From: Agrobacterium tumefaciens
Lineage (GTDB): Bacteria > Pseudomonadota > Alphaproteobacteria > Rhizobiales > Rhizobiaceae
Length of the DNA stretch: 63,969 nt
Reading direction: 5' to 3'
Assembly: GCF_009649785.1 (NCBI RefSeq)
Contig: NZ_WJOK01000029.1
Coordinates: forward strand, 1 to 63,969
Shown: piece by piece, positions 8,406 through 16,717 of the stretch
Layout of the letters: each line of letters starts with the position of its first letter
How positions within the stretch are numbered: position 1 is the stretch's first letter
Notes under the pieces: generated by a model
Databases searched by the model: none
What the model was told of the DNA's origin: nothing
What the model saw: the letters and a program-made list of their open reading frames with translations, nothing else
Made by a program: the position numbers and the translations under genes

Positions 8406-9020
8406 TCAGCACGGGTCGACCTCTGGTGAAACGCTGGCCGGATAAAATATGTTGAGCGCGGCGTACTGCAAAAGCATGATTGTTTTTGCGTCCCGGATAA
8501 TCCCGCGAGAGACCATATCCAGCGCATCCTCGATCGAGGTCTCGAGAACGGCGATATCTTCCCCTTCGTCCTCATTACCGCCGCCTTGGCCCGCTCGATC
8601 ATCGGGCTCGTACTCTCCCACGAAAAAATGAAGCCGTTCGGTCACAGAGCCTGGACTCATAAAAGCATCAAAAATCTGCCGAACCTCGCGCACGCGGAAC
8701 CCGGTCTCCTCTTCCGTTTCTGCTTTGATCCGCGTTTCCGGATCGGCATTATCCAGTAACCCGGCAGGTGCCTCGATCAGCAAATCGTCATGCCCGTTCA
8801 CGAATGCCGGATAGCGAAACTGTCTCGTGAGGATCACAGCTCGACGAACGCGATCGTAGAGAAGGATGGTCGCACCATTCCCTCGGTCGTAGGTTTCGCG
8901 CGACTGCTGTTGCCAACTGCCGTCAGCTCGACGGAAGGAGAAGTCAGTCTTTTTCAGTATGTACCAATCATCAGACAGCACAGTGACCCCGTTTACGCGG
9001 ACACGATCGGAGATGCTCAT
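8406..9020 (-). CDS. nudK: NudK-type Nudix hydrolase (GDP-mannose pyrophosphatase)
   Basis: 204 residues. It aligns by eye with E. coli NudK along its length: REVYDRGNGATILLY-like stretch (ETYDRGNGATILLYDRV), LTRQFRYP, EAPAGLLDN, the Nudix box with AETEEETGF, MSPGSVTE and the C-terminal IRDAKTIMLLQY. NudK hydrolyses GDP-mannose and related sugar nucleotides with Mg2+. The Nudix glutamates (EEET) are intact. It is transcribed divergently from a DeoR-type regulator gene; three tandem 10-bp repeats lie in the 90-base gap. Confidence 0.88.
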   Translation of the reverse strand: MSISDRVRVNGVTVLSDDWYILKKTDFSFRRADGSWQQQSRETYDRGNGATILLYDRVRRAVILTRQFRYPAFVNGHDDLLIEAPAGLLDNADPETRIKAETEEETGFRVREVRQIFDAFMSPGSVTERLHFFVGEYEPDDRAGQGGGNEDEGEDIAVLETSIEDALDMVSRGIIRDAKTIMLLQYAALNIFYPASVSPEVDPC

Positions 9021-9050
9021 TACCTGCTCCAGTTACTCGACAAGCCATGT

Positions 9051-9080
9051 GGATTTTCGTGAGAATTCGTGCAATATCGT
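9051..9080. promoter_or_regulatory. Three tandem 10-bp repeats, candidate DeoR-type operator
   Basis: Three adjacent decamers end in W-T-C-G-T in exact helical register: GGATTTTCGT, GAGAATTCGT and GCAATATCGT. They lie between the divergent nudK and DeoR-family genes. Tandem TTTCG-like repeats at about 10-bp spacing are known operators of several DeoR/GlpR/AgaR-family repressors, so autoregulation is plausible. Confidence 0.5.
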
Positions 9081-9110
9081 GCAGAGTCAAGAACTATTTG
9101 CGGGATTGCC

Positions 9111-9872
9111 ATGCTGACGGTTGAACGAAAATCTCTAATCCAAAAGGTATTGCAACGGGATGGGCGCTTGGTGGCAAAGGCGTTCAGTCAGGAGGTCGGC
9201 ATTTCGGAAGACACTATTCGGCGCGATCTTCGCGAGCTCGCAGCAGAGGGTTTGTTGCAGCGGGTCCACGGTGGAGCGCTTCCGGCGTCGGCGGCTGAGG
9301 CGGACTTCGCATCACGCCAGGCGACAGCAACCTCAGCCAAATCGTCCCTTGGCCTCGCCGCTGCTCGATTGATTGCCTCAGGTCAGATCGTTTTTCTGGA
9401 CGGAGGCACGAGCAACATACAGTTAGCTCGACAAATCCCGCGGGATCTCAGAGCGACCGTTATCACACACAGCCCAAGCATCGCCGTCGAATTGGTTGGA
9501 CATCCATCGATCGATGTCGAAATGATTGGCGGTCGATTGTTCAAGCATTCTATCGTCACGGTGGGCTCCACCAGCGCTGAAGCCATCGCGCGCGTTCGAG
9601 CCGATATCTTCTTCATGGGGGTAACAGGCCTGCATCCCGAGACAGGCGCAACGACAGGTGATGCAGAGGAAGCATCAATCAAACGCTTGATTGCAAAACA
9701 ATCAGCTGAGACGGTTGTGATTGCTACGAAGGAAAAACTCGGCGCAGCATCGCCCTATCAAATCGTCCCCTTGAGCGAAATCACGACATTAGTCACTGAA
9801 CGTCCTGATGATGCCGAACAGCTTCGACCGTTTAAATCGATTACGGTTACAGTTGTCGAGACGGATCACTAG
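9111..9872 (+). CDS. DeoR/GlpR-family transcriptional regulator
   Basis: 253 residues from ATG 9111 (MLTVERKSLIQKVLQRDGRL). The N-terminal HTH includes AFSQEVGISEDTIRRDLREL and LLQRVHGGALP, the DeoR signature. The C-terminal DeoRC sensor domain (about 75-240) has IVFLDGGTSNIQLARQIP, FMGVTGLHPETG and ATKEKLG; the family binds phosphorylated sugars there. Probable regulator of divergent nudK or of itself. Its 3' end overlaps the 3' end of the convergent LysR gene by 26 bases. Confidence 0.88.
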   Translation: MLTVERKSLIQKVLQRDGRLVAKAFSQEVGISEDTIRRDLRELAAEGLLQRVHGGALPASAAEADFASRQATATSAKSSLGLAAARLIASGQIVFLDGGTSNIQLARQIPRDLRATVITHSPSIAVELVGHPSIDVEMIGGRLFKHSIVTVGSTSAEAIARVRADIFFMGVTGLHPETGATTGDAEEASIKRLIAKQSAETVVIATKEKLGAASPYQIVPLSEITTLVTERPDDAEQLRPFKSITVTVVETDH

Positions 9873-10779
9873 ACCCGACGGCGCGCCTCACTACTTCGCG
9901 AAACCACTGATGTGCGGGATCGTGCGTGCGCCGATCATGCCAATTCATCGTGAATGAGAATTCCGGTATGGAAAATGGCGGTTCAAGGACAACGGTATTA
10001 CCAGACATGCCAAGCGGTCCCACCGCTCGGCTGGCGATCGTAAGAATCAGATCTGTGCCCGATACCAAGTTTTGAGCGACACTCCAATGAGGCAGCGCCA
10101 GAGCAATTCTCCGGGAAAACCCTAATTTTGCCAGCGCGACATCTATCTCGTTACGTCCAACCTCCTTCATGGCAACCAGAATGTGCGGACGCTGCAGATA
10201 GGTCTCCATAGTAAGGGTACCTGATCCTTCATGCGCATCATCGGCTACCACGCAGACAAACCGTTCGTTGAACAGGATCGACCCTGCGAAGTCTGTGGGG
10301 CTTTCGGAAAATACACCGAGCGCCAGATCGACTTCCCCGTCCATGATCTGCCGGACCATGCCGCTTCGGTCAGAGTGGGTGACCACAACGGATACGGCCG
10401 GCGCCTCATGCCTAAGCATTGGCATAAGTTTTGGTAGAAGAACGGCCGAGCCATAGTCCGACATGGCGATCCGGAACTGTCGCACTTCATTCGTTGGGTC
10501 AAACTGCTCTGGACCGACGACCATTCGGATCTGGTGCAATGTGTCGGAGAGTAGCGGAGCGAGTTGCTGCGCCCTGGTGGTCAGCACAAATGTTCCGTCT
10601 CTCCTAACAAGCAAGGGGTCATCGAACATATCTCGCAATCGCGCGAGCGCATGGCTTACGGCAGGCTGGCTCATTCCCAACCTAAGTGATGCGCGAGAGA
10701 CATGCCGCTCGGCCAAAACCGCATCTAGGACCACCAGGAGATTGAGGTCGACACCCCTAAGATTATTCATCACGCTCAT
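9847..10779 (-). CDS. LysR-family regulator, NodD-like branch
   Basis: 310 residues. It starts MSVMNNLRGVDLNLLVVLDA, has HVSRASLRLGMSQPAVSHAL as the HTH and RDMFDDPLLVRRDG after it, the arrangement seen in the NodD/LinR/NahR branch of LysR proteins. The C-terminal domain is a periplasmic-binding-like sensor. It is transcribed divergently from the YdcZ-type transporter gene, separated by 75 bases that include ATATT-N6-AATAT. It probably controls that gene and the azoreductase that used to follow it. Confidence 0.87.
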   Translation of the reverse strand: MSVMNNLRGVDLNLLVVLDAVLAERHVSRASLRLGMSQPAVSHALARLRDMFDDPLLVRRDGTFVLTTRAQQLAPLLSDTLHQIRMVVGPEQFDPTNEVRQFRIAMSDYGSAVLLPKLMPMLRHEAPAVSVVVTHSDRSGMVRQIMDGEVDLALGVFSESPTDFAGSILFNERFVCVVADDAHEGSGTLTMETYLQRPHILVAMKEVGRNEIDVALAKLGFSRRIALALPHWSVAQNLVSGTDLILTIASRAVGPLGMSGNTVVLEPPFSIPEFSFTMNWHDRRTHDPAHQWFREVVRRAVGSSDPSRQL

Positions 10780-10854
10780 ATTTCGAATAATATTTAAGAA
10801 TTTTCATTCTGCAAATGGATGGTCCATCACGCTCCTTGAACGGAGATAAAACCC

Positions 10855-11328
10855 ATGAACCAACTCTATTTGCTCATCCCGGCTATCATCACCGGGGCGG
10901 CCGTCCCCTTCCAGGCGGGAGCAAACGCCGCTCTCGGGCGCAGCCTCGGCCATCCACTGTGGGCAACGGCAGTTTCGCTGCTTGTCAGCCTCATCTGCAT
11001 CATCCCGATAATGCTTGCCGCTCGGATCGATACACCCCTCCTTACTGCCGCGGCTCAGGCTCCACGCTGGATATGGATCGGCGGCTTGGTCGGTGCACTC
11101 TATGTCACCGGGGCGCTTATCATCGCGCCAATGTTGGGTGCAGCGAATTTTATCGTAGCAATCATCCTTGGTCAGTTACTCGCATCGGCCGCATTGGACC
11201 AGTGGGGACTAATGGGCTTCCCGAAACAACCGGTAACGCCGACCCGAGTTCTCGGGCTTTCCGTCGTATTCGTGGGCATTTTGGTCATGCAGTGGCAGAC
11301 CATTATCGGCAGCTCGAGCCGTGGATGA
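10855..11328 (+). CDS. DMT-superfamily membrane protein, YdcZ/DUF606 type
   Basis: 157 residues, very hydrophobic, with about five predicted membrane helices: MNQLYLLIPAIITGAAVPFQ, LWATAVSLLVSLICIIPIML, IWIGGLVGALYVTGALIIAP, FIVAIILGQLLASAALDQWG, and VLGLSVVFVGILVMQW near the end. The AGANAALGRSLG segment after helix 1 is typical of the YdcZ family. Family members are small inner-membrane transporters of unknown substrate. The stop lies 22 bases before the azoreductase remnant, so the two probably formed one operon under the divergent LysR gene. Confidence 0.82.
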   Translation: MNQLYLLIPAIITGAAVPFQAGANAALGRSLGHPLWATAVSLLVSLICIIPIMLAARIDTPLLTAAAQAPRWIWIGGLVGALYVTGALIIAPMLGAANFIVAIILGQLLASAALDQWGLMGFPKQPVTPTRVLGLSVVFVGILVMQWQTIIGSSSRG

Positions 11329-11350
11329 CACAGATTTGGATGAGTGTACG

Positions 11351-11494
11351 ATGAAAATTCTGCACATTGACACCAGCATTTCGGGCGAGGCCTCTGTAAG
11401 CCGCTTGCTGTCTGCCGAAGCCACGGCTTGCCTCTTGAGACTGCATCCACAGGCACAAATCGCTTACCGGGACCTGGCTGTCGATTTGCACTGA
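11351..11494 (+). pseudogene. azoR: Truncated FMN-dependent NADH-azoreductase
   Basis: The first 44 codons read as the N-terminus of an AzoR/AcpD-type flavodoxin-fold azoreductase (MKILHIDTSISGEASVSRLL, then AYRDLAVD), which is normally about 200 residues. The frame enters the ISL3 element at 11483 and stops on a TGA supplied by the IS inverted repeat. The remaining 150 or so codons are not found on the far side of the element, so the rest of the gene has been lost. The FMN- and NADH-binding C-terminal part is missing and no activity is expected. Confidence 0.8.
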
Positions 11495-13169
11495 GAACTG
11501 GCTCTGACTCACATTTGCTGCTGTTGAGGATGATGCTTCTGCCAGTTCATCGGAGGATCAGCAATGCAACGACGATTTCAACGGGCGAGCCTCGCGCCGT
11601 CCGGCTTTGCAGTTGACGAAGTGATGGTTGTCGCAGAGTGCGTTCAAGTTCGGCTGCGATCGCGCGCGCCCTCGGGAGCGTGCCCAGCCTGTGGTCGACA
11701 GAGCCGACGAGTTCAAAGCCGATATCTGCGCCGGCCCGCTGACCTGCCTTTCGGCGGTCGGCGAGTTGAGCTGGCGATCGTGGCGCGTCGGTTCTGGTGC
11801 GATGCCGTTCTGTGCGGTCGGCGTATCTTCTGCGAACAGTTCGATAGTGGCGTGCTGGAACGTTACGGTCGGCGCACCCAGCGGCTGGAGACCATTGTCC
11901 ACCATCTCGGTTTGGCGCTCGGCGGCAGACCGGCAGCAGCCTTTGCCAATCGTCTGATGGTGCCGGTGAGCAATGACACATTGCTGCGGGTGGTTCGCCG
12001 CCGTATTGCCGATCAGGATGATGAACTCACCGTCATCGGCATTGATGATTTTGCTTTCCGACGGGGCCAAAGCTATGGGACGATCGTCTGTGATCTGGAG
12101 CGGCGGAAGCCCGTCACCTTGTTACCGGATCGAGCATTGGATACGTCCCGAGCGTGGCTTGCCGGGCATCAGTCGATCTCCATCGTCGCTCGCGATCGGG
12201 GCGGCGGCTATGGCGAGGCCATAGCGAAGGCATTGCCCAATGCTGAGCAGGTTGCTGATCGCTGGCATCTAATGGAAAATTCCAGTCGAGCCTTCCTCGA
12301 TGCAGTCAGCAAGTCGATGCGACAGATCAGGCAGGCGGTCGGCAGCAATGTCGTTGATCCTAAGCTTCTGACATACGCTGAGAAGCTGCAGTATGAAGGG
12401 TATCTACGCCGCCAGGAAACGAACGAGGCGGTTCGTGAGCTGTCGAAGAATGGAACATCAATTCGGCAGATTGTGCGGCAAACCGGCCATAGCCGAAAGC
12501 TCGTTCGCGACGTTTTAAGGGGGCAGCGTCTCGACGTGTTCCGAACACGGCCCAGCTCTCTGGATAGCTGGCTGCCTTGGCTCAACAACCGCTGGGAAGA
12601 AGGGGCACGTAACGCTTCGGCACTCTGGCGTGAAATGAAGACGAAGGGCTTTGCGGGACAGAGTGGCGTCGTATCACAATGGGCTCAACGCCGACGTCTT
12701 GCGGAAAAGGCCAATCAGAGTGGGCTCGCCAGAACGCCATCGGCACGTGTCATCGCTCGGCTCATGACCACCGCACGCGATGACCTCGCAAAACCCGAGG
12801 CAATCCTGGTGGCGGCGATCGAAGTGAACGTCCCGGACCTTGTGGTTGCCCGCACGGCCATCGGTGACTTCCAGTCCATGATCCGCTCGAAGACAGCCCG
12901 AAAGCTTTATGAGTGGCTGGAAGCTGCTAGGAACAGCCTTGTCGGATCCTTCGCCGGCGGCGTGGAAAAGGACCTCGAAGCGGTGAGAAACGCGATCATC
13001 TCACCGTGGTCGAATGGACAAACGGAAGGACAGATCACACGCTTAAAGCTCATCAAACGCCAGATGTACGGAAGAGCAAAACTCGATCTGCTGCAAGCGC
13101 GCTTAATCGGCGCATCGTAGGAGCGGCACGACAGCAAATGTGCGTCAGAGCCAGCTCTCAGTGCAAATC
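11483..13169 (+). mobile_element. ISL3-family insertion sequence, complete
   Basis: A 1687-bp element bounded by 38-bp inverted repeats (11483-11520 and 13132-13169) that match at 36 of 38 positions and begin GATTTGCACTGAGA. It carries one transposase gene. ISL3 elements usually make an 8-bp target duplication, but the flanks differ (TGGCTGTC on the left, AACAGTTG on the right). The left flank is azoR and the right flank is Tn3-family tnpA. The flanks were therefore joined by deletion or recombination after insertion. Confidence 0.93.
11564..13120 (+). CDS. tnpA: ISL3-family transposase
   Basis: 518 residues, within the usual ISL3 range. An N-terminal zinc-binding segment contains CPACG and a later Cys pair, followed by DLPFGGRRVELAIVARRFWC. 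The central HTH part (NGTSIRQIVRQTGHSRKLVR) and DDE-type catalytic region are visible: GIDDFAFRRGQSYGTIVCDL (first Asp), VARDRGGGYGEAI-like IVARDRGGGY (second Asp) and VADRWHLMENSSRAFLD. The C-terminal stretch SPWSNGQTEGQITRLKLIKR carries the final glutamate. All key residues appear intact, so the element may still be active. Confidence 0.93.
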   Translation: MQRRFQRASLAPSGFAVDEVMVVAECVQVRLRSRAPSGACPACGRQSRRVQSRYLRRPADLPFGGRRVELAIVARRFWCDAVLCGRRIFCEQFDSGVLERYGRRTQRLETIVHHLGLALGGRPAAAFANRLMVPVSNDTLLRVVRRRIADQDDELTVIGIDDFAFRRGQSYGTIVCDLERRKPVTLLPDRALDTSRAWLAGHQSISIVARDRGGGYGEAIAKALPNAEQVADRWHLMENSSRAFLDAVSKSMRQIRQAVGSNVVDPKLLTYAEKLQYEGYLRRQETNEAVRELSKNGTSIRQIVRQTGHSRKLVRDVLRGQRLDVFRTRPSSLDSWLPWLNNRWEEGARNASALWREMKTKGFAGQSGVVSQWAQRRRLAEKANQSGLARTPSARVIARLMTTARDDLAKPEAILVAAIEVNVPDLVVARTAIGDFQSMIRSKTARKLYEWLEAARNSLVGSFAGGVEKDLEAVRNAIISPWSNGQTEGQITRLKLIKRQMYGRAKLDLLQARLIGAS

Positions 13170-13306
13170 AACAGTTGAAGCATATTTCGCCGCTCAGTTG
13201 GGAGCACATCAACCTTACCGGCATCTACACCTGGGATGCCGAACACCAGATGCCCGACGGATTTCGATCGCTTCGTCTGCCAGCCGGGCTACGGCGAGTC
13301 GCATAA
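13169..13306 (+). pseudogene. tnpA: 3' remnant of Tn3-family transposase gene
   Basis: About 45 codons in one frame read HISPLSWEHINLTGIYTWD and end with GFRSLRLPAGL. This is the typical C-terminus of Tn3-family TnpA (SPLGWEHINLTGDY, then FRPLR). More than 900 upstream residues are absent; the ISL3 element lies directly upstream. A Tn3-family 38-bp terminal repeat follows 18 bases later at 13325-13362, the expected order at the tnpA end of such transposons. Confidence 0.85.
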
Positions 13307-13324
13307 GTTCCCCTTCCGTTCTCT

Positions 13325-13362
13325 CTTAGCGTACGATTTCGGACTGCTCTTGTTCCCGCCCC
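13325..13362 (-). repeat. Tn3-family 38-bp terminal inverted repeat
   Basis: Read on the minus strand it begins GGGGCGGGAACAAG and ends CGAAATCGTACGCTAAG. Length 38 bp, the GGGG start and the TACGCTAAG inner end are hallmarks of Tn3-family ends. No partner end was found in this window. Its outer edge lies only five bases from the 3' end of the LysR gene. Confidence 0.82.
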
Positions 13363-13367
13363 AAGTT

Positions 13368-14261
13368 TTAACTCCTGTAACGCAACGCCTCAACAAGCAG
13401 AGCAAAGGCGGCGGTGTGTTGACGTCTGCTGGGATAATAGAGGTGATAGCCGGAGAAGGGTTCGCACCAGTCTTCCAGAACCCTGATCAGGCGGCCATCT
13501 TCGATATATTGCGCGACCTGGCTTTCAAAGGTGTAAGCAAGTGCCAGACCATCGAGCGCAGCGGCCTCCAACATCAGTCCATCGTTGATGATCAGCGGCC
13601 CATTCATTCTAACTTGGAGTTCTTCTCCACCGCGCTCGAATTCCCAGGCATACAAACCACCACTTGTCGTCTGGCGGTAGCTCACGCCAAGATGCTCGCC
13701 TAAATCGCGAGGCGTTTGCGGAATTTTTCGATTTGCGAAGTAGGCTGGCGAGCCTACAACTGCCATGCGGAGGTCAGGGCCAATTTTGACTGCTATCATG
13801 TCCTTTTGAACCTGTTCGCCAACGCGTATCCCAGCGTCGAACCGGTCCGCGACAATATCTGTCAGTCCTTCATCGAGAGTGATTTCCAGTTGGATGTCGG
13901 GATATTCCGTCATGAACTTGCTGACTACGGGCCAGAGCACACTTGTAGCGGCGTATCTGAACGTAGTTATACGGATCATGCCAGTGGGCTTGTCACGAAG
14001 TGCGGAAATCGCCGAAATTTCGCTTTCGATATTCTCGAAAGCGGGCTTGAGATTCCTCAGCATGCGCTGTCCAGCGTCGGTCAGAGAGAGGCTTCGTGTT
14101 GTTCGAGAGATCAGTCGCACCCCAAGCTTTTGTTCCAGCATCCTGACTGAGTAACTCACCGCGGACTGAGAAAGCCCTAACTTTGCGGCAGCGCGCGTGA
14201 AACTTCCTGCCTCCGCTACGGCGATGAAGGCTACAAGTTCACTGAAGTCACCCTGTCTCAT
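13368..14261 (-). CDS. LysR-family transcriptional regulator
   Basis: 297 residues (MRQGDFSELVAFIAVAEAGS). The HTH contains FTRAAAKLGLSQSAVSYSVR and is followed by MLEQKLGVRLISRTTRSLSL, then a substrate-binding domain ending in SGYHLYYPSRRQHTAAFALL. It is clearly paralogous to the LysR protein at 31063-31968, which shares the LYYPSRRQ ending and overall length. A Tn3-family terminal repeat lies five bases beyond its stop codon, so the last residues may have been altered. A strong T-N11-A dyad lies just upstream at 14268-14292. Confidence 0.88.
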   Translation of the reverse strand: MRQGDFSELVAFIAVAEAGSFTRAAAKLGLSQSAVSYSVRMLEQKLGVRLISRTTRSLSLTDAGQRMLRNLKPAFENIESEISAISALRDKPTGMIRITTFRYAATSVLWPVVSKFMTEYPDIQLEITLDEGLTDIVADRFDAGIRVGEQVQKDMIAVKIGPDLRMAVVGSPAYFANRKIPQTPRDLGEHLGVSYRQTTSGGLYAWEFERGGEELQVRMNGPLIINDGLMLEAAALDGLALAYTFESQVAQYIEDGRLIRVLEDWCEPFSGYHLYYPSRRQHTAAFALLVEALRYRS

Positions 14262-14267
14262 TTATTG

Positions 14268-14292
14268 ATCCCATTTCTAATTATAATGGGAT
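14268..14292. promoter_or_regulatory. LysR-type operator dyad
   Basis: A perfect inverted repeat, ATCCCATT-N9-AATGGGAT. The T at 14274 and A at 14286 give the T-N11-A signature of LysR binding sites. It lies 7 bases before the ATG of the minus-strand LysR gene. It would serve autoregulation and a divergent target, but no intact gene starts on the other side. Confidence 0.7.
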
Positions 14293-14581
14293 TATAGCAA
14301 AAGATTGACTTATGTCTCGTCTCGCTACGCTTCTTCACGCACCATTGATCGATGCGGCTGTAAGCCGCAGCCCTTCCTGATCGATGTTTGCAATGACGGA
14401 GTTTGTCCCGGCAAAAAAGATGAGGTCATCGGTGGCACATTACGAGGTCGGCTGGCCGCTTATCGAACTGGGATACTAAAAAAGAGCCGCAAATGACGAT
14501 GCCGTCTCCGAACGAAGACAATCCGTCGATATCGACTGCAAACGAGATTCTGAGAAGTATCTAAGTACTTTAAACAGGTGG
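14293..14581. other. Gene-free gap with a possible remnant of the LysR target
   Basis: About 290 bases. A short frame starts at 14312 (MSRLATLLHAPLIDAAVSRS) and stops after 22 codons. It sits where the divergent target of the LysR gene would be expected, so it may be the beginning of a lost gene, but it is too short to identify. No promoter or terminator could be assigned with confidence in the rest. Confidence 0.35.
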
Positions 14582-16489
14582 CTACGCACAATTATTGTTG
14601 GAGCCGAGTGTCATCGCTGTTTCCGGCGCATCAGCGCTCTCCAGATCAATCAGAAATTGTTGCATGACAGGTGAGTCTCCAAATCGACTAAATTGACGTT
14701 CCGACTTAAGCGAGAACGACGGGTTGGCTTTTATGAGACTGCCCATGGACGTCTGCGCATCTCCGAAGTCTTTCCTTGCTGCCTGAAGAGCGGTTTGAAT
14801 GAGCAGGCAGTTTGCATCCTGCGGGGCTCTGATCAAGCATTCCCGAATAACGATCGCTGCCTCATTGCGCCGACCAGCAGCATAAAGCGCCTGCCCGTGA
14901 ACATAAGCATAATATTCTGGCGCCATCGGGTGGAGACGCCGTGCGCGTTCTGCGTTGGCAACGGCATCGTCATAATCTCCATAGCGAACCTGAGCCTTGG
15001 CGACCGCCATGAGGCTGTCAGGATCGTTCGGGTTGAGCTCCACGGACCGACTCGCCGCCTGAAGTGCGCCAACGTAATCACCGGTGGCAGACAGTCCGAA
15101 ACTTACGACCTGATACCCGATCGCAAGATTTGGGTCGAGCCGGATGGACTGACGCGCCTCGCTCAAACCGATTTCCGCATCTCGTTCCGTCGCGCGACCT
15201 GTGACGCGCTGTGTCACATCGAGGATGTAAGTCATACCCAGACCGGCCCGCGCTACAGCATAAGACGGGTCGAGTTCCAATGCTTGCTGGTACAGCGCGC
15301 GTGCGGCCAACAGTCCATCCGGATCTTTAAAGTCATGCTTGAAACGACTACGCGCCTGAAGAACAAAGTCGTAGGCCTGCAAATTGCTTGTAGGGCGCCG
15401 GATCGCCACTTTCTGTTCAGTCTTGCCGACATAAGAAGCCAGACTTACGACGATTTGTGACGTCAGCTCACTTTCAACAGCGAAAATATCATCGACATGA
15501 CGGTCGTAACTTTGCGTCCATAAATGCGCACCACTCTTCACATCGATCAGTTGTGCTGCGACACGAAGTTGGTCGCCGAAGCGGCGCGCGCTGCCCTGAA
15601 CGACATATGCAACATTCAATCTGTCGCCGATCCGTTGGATATTGGATGCATCATCCAGCACTGCGGATGTGGAGTTGGGGTCGATCACCTGCAAGTCGGG
15701 ATTCCGGGCAAGCTGGGTGGTGATGTCCTCAGTCAGTCCATTAGCAAAGTAAGCCTGCGCCGGGTCGCTGCTCATGTTGGCGAACGGCATGACAGCAACG
15801 GATGGCCGAGGATCAGTTATTTCAGTGCCCGCAAACTCCAGTAGCCCTGAGGGCAACCGGTTTATCATGGCCGACAAAGGGACCGGCTGCAGCGAGAGTC
15901 CGATCATGACTAGTGATGCTGCGCCAAGCGCATAGGCGAGGCGAGCACTTACACGTGGAGCAAAGTCACGCAAGCGACTCCAGCGAGGGTCGCGTTGTCC
16001 AACCCGCTTGAGCGAATATACATCAAGTCGTTCGGGAATATTCTTTGCTGCTCTGCGTCCGATATGAACGAAGCTTTTGCCGCGATTGCGGTCAGCACTC
16101 ATCACGACTGCGCCGCTGACAAAAATACTGCCAGGTATTGCCATGGATTCCAGTCGGGCGGCCACATTGACACCATCGCCGTAGATATCGCCATTATCCT
16201 CGATAACATCTCCAAGATTGACACCGATACGGAATTCGAACCGGCGTTCATCAAACCCGTTCTGGATTTCCACGGCGGCATCAAGCGCATCGTTGACGCT
16301 GACAAAAGCAGCCAGAAATCCGTCACCGGCATTTTTGAAGGTCCGTCCGCCATATCGTTTGATCGTTGGCTCAATCAGATCATCAAACACCATGCGCAGG
16401 TCAGCGTAGGTTGCAGCCTCGTTTTCGGCCATCAAACTGCTGTAGCCAACGATATCTCCAGCCATGATCGCTGCAAGCTTACGGTCCAT
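14582..16489 (-). CDS. Class III adenylate/guanylate cyclase with TolB-like and TPR regions
   Basis: 635 residues from the ATG at 16489, chosen because AGGAAG precedes it; an ATG 18 bases further upstream is weaker. Residues about 1-165 form a class III cyclase domain: MAGDIVGYS and NAGDGFLAAF hold the two metal aspartates, TFKN the base-selecting lysine, and GVNVAARLE the transition-state Asn/Arg. A membrane helix follows near 195-215 (LAYALGAASLVMIGLSL), then a TolB-like segment (SVAVMPFANMSSDPAQAYFA) and TPR-like helices to the end. This architecture is frequent in rhizobia and probably senses envelope or cytoplasmic signals to make cAMP. A copy of the shared promoter element lies at 16577-16620. 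Confidence 0.88.
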   Translation of the reverse strand: MDRKLAAIMAGDIVGYSSLMAENEAATYADLRMVFDDLIEPTIKRYGGRTFKNAGDGFLAAFVSVNDALDAAVEIQNGFDERRFEFRIGVNLGDVIEDNGDIYGDGVNVAARLESMAIPGSIFVSGAVVMSADRNRGKSFVHIGRRAAKNIPERLDVYSLKRVGQRDPRWSRLRDFAPRVSARLAYALGAASLVMIGLSLQPVPLSAMINRLPSGLLEFAGTEITDPRPSVAVMPFANMSSDPAQAYFANGLTEDITTQLARNPDLQVIDPNSTSAVLDDASNIQRIGDRLNVAYVVQGSARRFGDQLRVAAQLIDVKSGAHLWTQSYDRHVDDIFAVESELTSQIVVSLASYVGKTEQKVAIRRPTSNLQAYDFVLQARSRFKHDFKDPDGLLAARALYQQALELDPSYAVARAGLGMTYILDVTQRVTGRATERDAEIGLSEARQSIRLDPNLAIGYQVVSFGLSATGDYVGALQAASRSVELNPNDPDSLMAVAKAQVRYGDYDDAVANAERARRLHPMAPEYYAYVHGQALYAAGRRNEAAIVIRECLIRAPQDANCLLIQTALQAARKDFGDAQTSMGSLIKANPSFSLKSERQFSRFGDSPVMQQFLIDLESADAPETAMTLGSNNNCA

Positions 16490-16601
16490 GCTTACTTCCT
16501 GTTGCAATAGCTACGGTTCTCAAAACACCAACCTTGGTAATTTTCGCGAGTAATGTACCTCCAGGGCTGCGAATGGATTAGCCTCCAGAATTTGCATGAC
16601 C

Positions 16602-16620
16602 TTAGAAACGTAACTTTTGA
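16602..16620 (-). promoter_or_regulatory. Shared regulatory dyad, site 1 (cyclase gene)
   Basis: In gene sense the element reads TCAAAAGTTACGTTTCTAA; its proximal half is perfect and its distal half degenerate. ATGCA follows at the same distance as in the other four copies and GCTAAT (16577-16582) lies exactly 19 bases further, as a -10-like hexamer. The cyclase start codon is 88 bases downstream of the -10. It is the weakest copy by dyad symmetry, but the flanking geometry is exact. Confidence 0.6.
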
Positions 16621-16717
16621 ATGGGGGCGAACGTGTTTTGCAAAACACTCAATCCTGATACGATGAACCATCCGTGGTCGGACCCCATTCCCTCGCGAAT
16701 TGCTCGTCACATCGGCA

